From: an uncultured Rhodospirillaceae bacterium
Lineage (GTDB): Bacteria; Pseudomonadota; Alphaproteobacteria; RF32; CAG-239
DNA: 11,488 nucleotides
Assembly (NCBI GenBank): GCA_900313155.1
Contig: OMQE01000002.1
Span: forward strand, 1 to 11,488
Direction: 5' to 3'
Numbering within the stretch: position 1 is the stretch's first letter; each line of letters begins with the position of its first letter. The translations under genes were made by a program, and so were the position numbers. A model generated the notes under the pieces. It saw only the letters and a program-made list of their open reading frames with translations. It was not told the DNA's origin and searched no databases. Of the stretch, positions 5,717 through 11,488 are shown piece after piece.

Positions 5717-7084
5717 CTAAAAATTTTCCATTTCTTTCATGTCTTCTTTAACGCGTTCGGCAAGGTCAGAAATTTTGAGCTTCAAAGCCTTATCTGTTGC
5801 TGTTTTTCCGGCTTGTTCAAGCTGTTTTTGTGCCGCCGGCAAATTCCCGATGGCATAGCTGAATTCCGCCGCCGCATAAAGTGAAGCGGCACGATTACCT
5901 AAAACATCTTGCGCCCGCGAAAGCATGAGCCAACCTTCGGCTGTCGGCTGTTTGAATTGGGCTTTTTGCAACAGCATCACAGCACGTTGCGCAGAGGCTT
6001 TGTCGGTCGAACTTTCAAGAATTGCATGTGCCAAACTGAACTGCACCGATGCCTCTTCCGGCAATAAACGTAAAGCTTTTTCATAAGCCCCGACACTTTC
6101 TTTCACCCGACCGTTTTCAAACAAAAACTGTCCTTTCAGCTCTTGAAAATACGGATTATTCGGTTGCGCTGCAATCAGTTCATCTATCAGCTTATAAGCT
6201 TGCGCTAACTTACTTTGCCGAAAATACAAAATGGCATGAGCATATTTGGCGGCATCAGATGCCCGCTCTTTCGGGTAACGACGCCAAACACGGGAAGAAT
6301 CTTCCAAGTAGCCGGAAAGCTTAGCCTGAACAAGCGCAAACTTCTCATCTGATGGCGATTTTGCCGAATGTCGATTATGTTTACTAACCTCAGCAAAATG
6401 GCTGATGCGCTCGCTGGTAAGCGGGTGATTGCTAAAATAATCGGTTTCAGAAATACCGCTCTGCAAATTGTGCTTCTGAATTTTTTGCATAAATCGCAAC
6501 AAACCTGCTGTTGATTGTTTGGTTTTATCCAATAATTTGACAGCACTTTCATCAGCGGCGCGTTCTTCTTCAATTTGGTGATGCAACATGTGGTTAATCA
6601 TGGAACTTTGTGAACCCAAAATAACCGCCATGGCGGCATCACCGCGACCGGTGGAAACAGCAGTGGCGCCGGCGGCAATCATCGAACCAAGCATAATGTA
6701 TTGCATTTTTTCCATTTTCAGTTTTTGCCGAACAATGTGTCCGCCCATAATATGTCCCGTTTCGTGCGCCAAAATACCGGAAAGTTCGTTAGTGTCATCG
6801 GCGGCTAAAATGGTGCCTGTGTGCACAAACATATAATTGCCGTCGCTCACAAACGCATTGAGCGAATTGTCGCGCACAATAAACAGGTTACTTTTATTAA
6901 AAGGCAAACCGGCGGCAACATAAAGCGGTCTGACAACGCCAGCCAAATAGTTTTGCGTTTCGGCATCACTAATCAACACCAAGCCGTTTTCGGCACAAGC
7001 ACAAAACGGCGTCGCAACAATACTGACAACGCCGAAAACAATGCTTAAAACATATTTTTTTATCCCAGCAAACGTTTCCACCAA
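5717..7084 (-). CDS. M48 family zinc metallopeptidase with TPR-like C-terminus (BepA/YfgC-like)
   Basis: Probable periplasmic protease and chaperone for outer-membrane protein assembly and quality control, by analogy with BepA. Of 455 residues, about 10-31 are a signal peptide. The M48 catalytic domain (about 35-255) has the zinc motif HETGH (107-111), a further His116 in GGH, and the third ligand Glu174 in EERAAD. A helical-repeat region (about 265-445) resembles tetratricopeptide repeats, for example NPYFQELKGQFLFENGRVKE and the segment after it. The start is an unusual TTG at 7084, followed at once by GTG. GGAG (7096-7093) lies 8 nt before the TTG, and no in-frame ATG precedes the signal sequence. 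The first 25 nt overlap the 3' end of rne, so translation is probably coupled. M48 peptidases next to rne are known in alphaproteobacteria. Family is sure; the exact substrate is not. Confidence 0.93.
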   Translation of the reverse strand: MVETFAGIKKYVLSIVFGVVSIVATPFCACAENGLVLISDAETQNYLAGVVRPLYVAAGLPFNKSNLFIVRDNSLNAFVSDGNYMFVHTGTILAADDTNELSGILAHETGHIMGGHIVRQKLKMEKMQYIMLGSMIAAGATAVSTGRGDAAMAVILGSQSSMINHMLHHQIEEERAADESAVKLLDKTKQSTAGLLRFMQKIQKHNLQSGISETDYFSNHPLTSERISHFAEVSKHNRHSAKSPSDEKFALVQAKLSGYLEDSSRVWRRYPKERASDAAKYAHAILYFRQSKLAQAYKLIDELIAAQPNNPYFQELKGQFLFENGRVKESVGAYEKALRLLPEEASVQFSLAHAILESSTDKASAQRAVMLLQKAQFKQPTAEGWLMLSRAQDVLGNRAASLYAAAEFSYAIGNLPAAQKQLEQAGKTATDKALKLKISDLAERVKEDMKEMENF

Positions 7085-9429
7085 GGTTTTTTCTCCGCTT
7101 CTTGAGCCGGTGCAGAAGAATTTTGGCGCGCACCATAGCGGTTGCGCCCGTTGCGACGGTTGTGTCCGCCTCGGCGATTATATCCGCCGCGACGATTTTC
7201 GTCATCATTATCTTCATTTTCTTCGGCTTGCGTTTCTTCAATTTCTTCCGCAGCATCATTGTTGGCAATATTGTCTTCTTCATAGCAGGTTGTTGCCGCT
7301 TCTGAAGTTTCATTAGTAGTCACGGCTAACTTTTCACGGCTGATTTTATAGTCAGAAGCTTCGAACAAGTCGGTATCGCCGGCAACAATAATCCGACAGC
7401 AATATGTTTCTTCCAAAGCCAAAATTTGTTTGCGCTTTTGGTTGAGCAAATAGGTGGCAAGCTGAGCCGGCGCCGTGACGGTTATTTTGTTGTTGCGATT
7501 GCGTACACATTCGGCTTCCAAAGCACGTAAAATCAGCGTTGCGCCGGATTCTATGGTGCGCGTAAAGCCATGTCCGTGGCAATATGGGCAAACTTCATAA
7601 TTGCTTTCCATAAAGGATGAGTGCATACGTTGACGCGAAATTTCCAGTAAACCGAAAATGCTCATCTTGGCAATTTGAATACGGGCGCGGTCATCTTTCA
7701 TGGCTTCTTTCATGCGTTTTTCAACCGCAATATTGTTTTGTTGCTCATACATATCAATAAAGTCAACCACAATCAAACCGGCCAAGTCGCGCATTTTGAG
7801 CTGTTTGGCAATTTCATCGGCCGCTTCCAAATTGGTTTTCAGAGCGGTTTCTTCAATATCTTTTTCTTTAGTGGCACGTCCGGAGTTAACATCTATGGAA
7901 ACAAGCGCCTCAGTCGGGTTAATAACCAAATAGCCGCCGGATTCCAATTGAACAATCGGGCTGTGAAGTTTATCAAGCTGTCCTTCTACCTGAAAACGCT
8001 GAAATACCGGAACTTCGTTCGGCTTACGGCACTTGATGTTTTTCAAATTGTGCGGCGATAAAATTTTTACAAAATTGCGGGCTGCCTGATAAGCCTCGTC
8101 GCCGTCAATAATTACTTCGGAAATGTCTTTAGTGTACATATCGCGCAAAGCACGCTTAATTAAATCGCCTTCTTCATAAATTTTGGCAGGTGCCGGATTT
8201 TTGAGCGCCGCATAGCGAATGGCGTTCCATGTGCGAATAAGGTAGTTATAGTCACGCACAATATCTGCTTTGGTTTTATCTTCGCCGGCAGTACGTACAA
8301 TCAGCGACATATCCTGATGCAAAGGCAAATCCTTCAAAATGCCTTTCAATCGGCGACGGTCACCGGAATTGGTAATCTTCCGGCTGACACCGCCGCTCTT
8401 AATGCGGTTAGGCATCAGCACGCAATAGCGACCGGCAAGTGAAATATAGGTGGTGCAAGCCGCGCCTTTGTTGCCGCGTTCTTCCTTAACAATTTGCACC
8501 AGTAGTGTCTGACCTTCTTTAATAACATCTTGAATGGTGCTACGATGAAATAATTTGCGGGCACGAAGCAACTTGCGCTGTGTGTCAAAATTATATTCCG
8601 CTGCTGATGTGTCATCATCATCGTCGTCATCATCGCTGTCAACATCATCAAAATCTTCTTCCAACATGTCATCATCAAGTCCGACGCTGTCAGCCAGTGT
8701 TTTTGCTTTTTTGCGGTCACGCGGACGGCGTGTGGCACGGCGATGCTTGCGTTGATTGCCTGAATTGCGCGACGTTTTTTCTTCGTCTTCAGTATCTTGT
8801 TCACTTTCGGCACTTTCGGCAGTTTCTTGCGTATCAACAGTTTCATTTTCGGTGTTTTCTGTTGTGTCATATTCTTCAACATCAACCGTTTTTTCAATAA
8901 CTTCATCGGCAATTTCCGTGTTTTCGGTAATTTCTTCGGCCGGTGCTTCTAAAATTGGTTGATTATCCGCAAAATCATCAGATTCAGGCATTGCATTTTG
9001 CACCGGCTCCATTTGCGATTCTTCAATTTCTTGGGCCTGTTCGGCTTCCAATCGGCGTTGCGCTTCTTTAGCTTCTTTTTCGGCCTTATAGCGCGCCCGC
9101 TCGGCATCACGTTCTTTCAAATATTTGATTTTATTGTTGATAATTTCATCAACTTCTTCTTCTACTTCCTTTAAAACTTCGTCAGAAACATTGTAGTAGT
9201 CCGGATGAATTTCATTAAAGGCCAGAAAACCGTGTTTGTTGCCGCCATAGTCAATAAACGCGGCCTGCAAGGACGGCTCAATGCGAATAACTTTCGCCGT
9301 ATAAATATTACCTTTAATTTGTTTGCGTGAAGAAGACTCGTATTCTACATCTTCCACTTTATTTCCATCAACAATAACAACGCGGGTTTCTTCCGGTTGT
9401 GTATCGTCAATTAACATTCTTTTAGTCAT
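7060..9429 (-). CDS. rne: Ribonuclease E (RNase E/G family)
   Basis: Endoribonuclease that starts mRNA decay and processes rRNA and tRNA, the scaffold of the RNA degradosome. From the ATG at 9429 it has 789 residues starting MTKRMLIDDTQPEETRVV, as in other alphaproteobacterial RNase E. GAGG 8 nt upstream supports this start; the frame runs on to an ATG at 9462 that lacks a ribosome site. The S1 domain begins at about 39 and is split by a roughly 215-residue charged insert (about 81-296) containing eight consecutive Asp (266-273), then resumes at IQDVIKEGQTLLVQIVKEERGNKG. Catalytic Asp513 (SIDVNSG) and Asp556 (VVDFIDM) and the Zn-link CPYC (614-617) are all present. The tail is acidic, then Arg/Gly/Asn-rich (about 745-770), and ends PWWKRLLG. 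In Caulobacter a short C-terminal Gly-Trp-Trp motif docks PNPase, so a similar role is inferred here. The gene leads an operon with the M48 peptidase. Confidence 0.97.
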   Translation of the reverse strand: MTKRMLIDDTQPEETRVVIVDGNKVEDVEYESSSRKQIKGNIYTAKVIRIEPSLQAAFIDYGGNKHGFLAFNEIHPDYYNVSDEVLKEVEEEVDEIINNKIKYLKERDAERARYKAEKEAKEAQRRLEAEQAQEIEESQMEPVQNAMPESDDFADNQPILEAPAEEITENTEIADEVIEKTVDVEEYDTTENTENETVDTQETAESAESEQDTEDEEKTSRNSGNQRKHRRATRRPRDRKKAKTLADSVGLDDDMLEEDFDDVDSDDDDDDDDTSAAEYNFDTQRKLLRARKLFHRSTIQDVIKEGQTLLVQIVKEERGNKGAACTTYISLAGRYCVLMPNRIKSGGVSRKITNSGDRRRLKGILKDLPLHQDMSLIVRTAGEDKTKADIVRDYNYLIRTWNAIRYAALKNPAPAKIYEEGDLIKRALRDMYTKDISEVIIDGDEAYQAARNFVKILSPHNLKNIKCRKPNEVPVFQRFQVEGQLDKLHSPIVQLESGGYLVINPTEALVSIDVNSGRATKEKDIEETALKTNLEAADEIAKQLKMRDLAGLIVVDFIDMYEQQNNIAVEKRMKEAMKDDRARIQIAKMSIFGLLEISRQRMHSSFMESNYEVCPYCHGHGFTRTIESGATLILRALEAECVRNRNNKITVTAPAQLATYLLNQKRKQILALEETYCCRIIVAGDTDLFEASDYKISREKLAVTTNETSEAATTCYEEDNIANNDAAEEIEETQAEENEDNDDENRRGGYNRRGGHNRRNGRNRYGARQNSSAPAQEAEKKPWWKRLLG
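7093..7096 (-). promoter_or_regulatory. Ribosome binding site inside rne for the M48 TTG start
   Basis: GGAG on the minus strand, 8 nt before TTG (7084) and 11 nt before GTG (7081). It lies within the last rne codons. Confidence 0.5.
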
Positions 9430-9437
9430 TATATAAA

Positions 9438-9441
9438 CCTC
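9438..9441 (-). promoter_or_regulatory. Ribosome binding site selecting the rne start at 9429
   Basis: GAGG on the minus strand, 8 nt from the ATG at 9429. The alternative ATG at 9462 has no purine-rich site upstream, and its extra residues are not typical of RNase E. Confidence 0.6.
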
Positions 9442-9532
9442 ATCATAAGCCCACTCTAACATGGGTAATTGTTACAATAGAGGCAGGATAATTTTTAAAA
9501 ACACATCAAAAGGCGAGATGGCGCCCACAACC

Positions 9533-9572
9533 AAAAAACGGCTCAAGCAAAACAATAATGCGTCTGCGAGCC
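9533..9572 (-). other. Terminator-like hairpin in the presumed rne leader
   Basis: On the minus strand GGCTC (9572-9568) pairs with GAGCC (9544-9540). GCA/TGC extends the stem inside across a two-T bulge, the loop is 15 nt, and G plus six T follow. It ends about 105 nt before the rne start. It could be an attenuator, a leader structure used in RNase E self-control, or the end of an unrelated short transcript. Confidence 0.4.
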
Positions 9573-9758
9573 CTGAAATATATGTTTTTATGCCGACGGG
9601 AGTGCTTGGTTTTATTCTTCTTGATTATTAAAGCAATCTGCGTCGAATTATCTTACCTAAACTCTTTGTTATCGCTGTTCTGCCGCACGCAGGCTCGTTT
9701 GTTGTCTTTACATATTTCTCTCAAATACGAACTTTTATGCAAGCCGATAATCACTCCT

Positions 9759-9786
9759 AGCATAATGGATAAATAAAAAATTACAA
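9759..9786 (-). promoter_or_regulatory. rne: Candidate promoter for rne
   Basis: On the minus strand TTGTAA (9786-9781), a 16-bp spacer and TATGCT (9764-9759). If used it gives a leader of about 320 nt. The match is moderate in AT-rich DNA, so other starts are possible. Confidence 0.3.
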
Positions 9787-9865
9787 CAATATTTTTCATA
9801 AATACAAAAAAAATGCACAATTTTAACTCATTGGTAAGAATCTGAAACATATACTTTTAAGCAAG

Positions 9866-11152
9866 ATGATTAAGTTTGATATGAAAACAAGCGGATTAAA
9901 AAAAATGTTTTTGCGTGGCGTATGGTTTTGCGCGGCGCTTGTTTTGCTGTTCATTGAACATATAGGTGTTGCCAATGCCGTTACCGTGGTGCAAGATATG
10001 CGTGTCGGGAATCAGCCAGAAGGGGCGCGGGTGGTATTTGATATGAACCAAAGTGTGAATTATCGGGTGTTTTTACTCGATTCTCCGCAACGCGTGGTGG
10101 TTGATTTGGCCGATTCGAATATTTACAATCTATATACAAAAGCTAAAAATCAGGTGGTAGCCGGAACGCGGGTTGGTAAAATGCAGGGTAATGACAAACG
10201 CGTGGTGATGGACTTGGCGCGTCCGGCAACGGTAACGAAGGCGTTCCAAATTCCGGCGCAAGAAGGCAAACCGTGGCGTTTGGTGATTGATTTGAAAATG
10301 ACTTCGTCCGGACAGTTTAAAAGCAAAATAGGCAACCAATATGCCTTAACTAACAGTAAAACATTTTCTCCACAAGAAGAAACTGCACCTCAAGAAACAA
10401 AACATTGGTGGTCTTCGGAGCCAAAAGCCAATGAAAATACAAATAAACCGGTGAATCGCAAACGCATTATTGTGCTGGATCCCGGGCATGGCGGTAAAGA
10501 CCCCGGAGCTATTGGCAGAACCTATAAAACTTACGAAAAAAATATTACATTGGCAATGGGCAAAGAGCTGCAAAAAGTTTTGCGAAACAAAGGGTATGTG
10601 GTGTATTTGACGCGTGATACCGATATTTTTATTCCGCTTCGTCAACGCATTAAAATTGCTCAAAGATACAAGGCTAATTTATTTATGTCGATTCATGCCG
10701 ACAGTGCGGCAAACCGTAATGCGACAGGGTTGTCGGTATATACACTATCCGACACGGCTTCGGATAAAGAAGCTGCGGCATTGGCCGAGCGCGAAAACAA
10801 AGCCGATATTATCGGTGGCATTGATTTAGGCGGTAACAGTAAGGAAGTTAACGATATTTTGATTTCTCTGTCGCAAACCGATACGCGCAATAAATCTTCC
10901 AAATATGCAACCTATTTGGTAGGGGAAATGGCAAAGTGCACAAAATTAGTGAAAAACACGCATCGTTTTGCCGGTTTTGCTGTTTTGAAAGCGCCGGATA
11001 TTCCATCTGTTTTGTTGGAAATGGGCTATCTTTCAAATCGTACCGAAGAATCTAACCTGCGTCAGCAATCATATCGCAACAAATTGGCGCAAGCGGCGGC
11101 AAAAGCCATTGATCGATATTTTCAGGATCCGGAAATAGCGTCTAACTTTTAA
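9866..11152 (+). CDS. amiC: N-acetylmuramoyl-L-alanine amidase with AMIN domain (AmiC-like)
   Basis: Periplasmic zinc amidase that cuts the bond between N-acetylmuramic acid and the stem peptide to split septal peptidoglycan. Of 428 residues, about 15-38 are a signal peptide ending VANA with likely cleavage after Ala38. An AMIN domain (about 39-145), which targets septal envelope, is followed by a polar linker (about 148-198). The Amidase_3 domain (about 200-418) has the zinc residues His208 (DPGHGG), Glu224 (YEKN) and His277 (SIHAD), and catalytic Glu385 (LLEMGYLSN). The segment at about 296-345 between the catalytic strands matches the autoinhibitory helix region of AmiB/AmiC enzymes, which activators of the EnvC/NlpD type release. 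In-frame ATGs at 9881 and 9905 are possible starts, since no good ribosome site marks 9866. Penicillin-binding protein 1A follows 73 bp downstream, so cutting and building of the wall may be co-expressed. Confidence 0.95.
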   Translation: MIKFDMKTSGLKKMFLRGVWFCAALVLLFIEHIGVANAVTVVQDMRVGNQPEGARVVFDMNQSVNYRVFLLDSPQRVVVDLADSNIYNLYTKAKNQVVAGTRVGKMQGNDKRVVMDLARPATVTKAFQIPAQEGKPWRLVIDLKMTSSGQFKSKIGNQYALTNSKTFSPQEETAPQETKHWWSSEPKANENTNKPVNRKRIIVLDPGHGGKDPGAIGRTYKTYEKNITLAMGKELQKVLRNKGYVVYLTRDTDIFIPLRQRIKIAQRYKANLFMSIHADSAANRNATGLSVYTLSDTASDKEAAALAERENKADIIGGIDLGGNSKEVNDILISLSQTDTRNKSSKYATYLVGEMAKCTKLVKNTHRFAGFAVLKAPDIPSVLLEMGYLSNRTEESNLRQQSYRNKLAQAAAKAIDRYFQDPEIASNF

Positions 11153-11225
11153 GATATTTTTATTGCAATTTTTTGAGATTGTAATACATTGCTTGCAAAT
11201 GAACTGATTTTTTTCGAGAGACTGA

Positions 11226-11488
11226 ATGTTAAGATTCTTATCCTATATAGCCAGTATGGCTTTGTTTTTGTTTGTTATTCTGATTGTGGCTGTCACATAC
11301 GGAATTACTAAAATAAACATCACAATTCCGGATTATCACCAATTGGAAAATTATGAACCGCCGGTGACAACACGTTTGTTTGCCGGTGACGGACAGGTAA
11401 TGATGGAATATGCCGCGGAAAAACGCTTGTTTGTGCCAATTGAAAAAATTCCCGAGTTGTTGAAAAACGCTTTTATTGCCGCCGAAGA
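11226..11488 (+). CDS. mrcA: Penicillin-binding protein 1A, N-terminal part (runs off window)
   Basis: Start of a bifunctional class A penicillin-binding protein (peptidoglycan glycosyltransferase and DD-transpeptidase) anchored in the inner membrane. Only 87 full codons are present. The ATG at 11226 has GAGAG 5 nt upstream. Residues 4-26 are a single membrane anchor (FLSYIASMALFLFVILIVAV). After it come YEPPVTTRLFAGDGQVMMEY and KRLFVPIEKIPELLKNAFIAAE, characteristic of the segment leading into the GT51 domain, whose catalytic Glu lies in the AAED motif begun at the window edge. The identity rests on this N-terminal pattern and on the amidase upstream, a familiar alphaproteobacterial neighbour. 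The gene is intact as far as can be seen; the truncation is only the window boundary. Confidence 0.9.
   Translation, partial: MLRFLSYIASMALFLFVILIVAVTYGITKINITIPDYHQLENYEPPVTTRLFAGDGQVMMEYAAEKRLFVPIEKIPELLKNAFIAAE

Larger units (their letters stand above)
9430..9865. other. Divergent intergenic region between rne and the amidase gene
   Basis: This 436-bp AT-rich region should hold promoters for both directions and probably a long rne leader. A terminator-like hairpin (9533-9572) and a candidate minus-strand promoter (9759-9786) are listed separately. For the amidase, TATACT at 9850-9855 could be a -10, but no well-spaced -35 is present. Two short frames (9558-9776 plus, 9850-9653 minus) lack ribosome sites. 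The minus one contains a 48-codon version from 9799 with a hydrophobic N-terminus, which I cannot support as a gene. Confidence 0.6.

Noticed and set aside
8611..8634. Short trinucleotide tract as a CRISPR or microsatellite array
   Set aside because: It codes eight Asp with mixed GAT/GAC codons inside rne. It is a low-complexity coding tract, not an independent repeat array.
8555..8962. Ser- and His-rich plus-strand frames opposite rne
   Set aside because: Antisense shadows of the GAT/GAA codons in the RNase E acidic insert.
9558..9776. Plus-strand 72-codon frame in the rne-amidase gap
   Set aside because: No ribosome site, no recognisable domain and a Leu/Cys-rich composition expected from AT-rich non-coding DNA.
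9653..9850. Minus-strand 65-codon frame (or 48 codons from 9799) with a hydrophobic start
   Set aside because: No Shine-Dalgarno at either start, it overlaps the candidate rne promoter, and there is no evidence beyond hydrophobicity.
11153..11225. Terminator between the amidase and mrcA genes
   Set aside because: ATTGCAAT and ATTGTAAT can pair weakly, but no T run follows, so the two genes may be co-transcribed.

Overview
This window reads as a chromosomal segment of a low-to-mid-GC alphaproteobacterium. The strongest sign is the block rne (split S1 domain, acidic insert, Trp-Trp C-terminal tail), then divergently an AMIN-type N-acetylmuramoyl-L-alanine amidase followed by penicillin-binding protein 1A, an order familiar from alphaproteobacteria. 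An M48 peptidase with TPR-like repeats directly behind rne fits too. AT-rich codon use and short spacers suggest a host-associated or uncultured lineage, but no marker gene here fixes the genus. No rRNA, tRNA, CRISPR array, phage or insertion sequence is visible.

Layout, left to right. (1) Bases 41-754 (+): a periplasmic or membrane-anchored DsbA/ScsC-like thiol oxidoreductase, closed by a clear terminator. (2) 891-1847 (+): a GT2 glycosyltransferase with its own promoter. (3) 1954-3090 (+): dnaJ. (4) 4805 down to 3091 (-): a two-gene phosphate unit, a PhoU-like DUF47 protein then a short PiT transporter, joined by a one-base stop/start overlap; the PiT stop codon abuts the dnaJ stop codon tail to tail. 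(5) 5373 to 4957 (-): a small secreted Gln/Arg/Tyr-rich protein of unknown function with a near-consensus promoter and a tight terminator. (6) 5374-5716: an intergenic stretch holding a 170-bp hairpin-rich element with terminal inverted repeats. (7) 9429 to 5717 (-): rne and an overlapping M48 peptidase. (8) 9430-9865: a divergent intergenic region with a possible rne leader. (9) 9866-11152 (+): amidase, then the 5' end of mrcA running off the window.

Most genes serve envelope and protein or RNA housekeeping: disulfide chemistry, protein folding, outer-membrane quality control, peptidoglycan synthesis and splitting, RNA decay and phosphate uptake. I see no convincing new multi-gene system. 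The parts most worth a second look are the hairpin repeat element, the orphan secreted protein, the RNase E insert and tail (the tail's codons overlap the next gene's start), and the rne leader.
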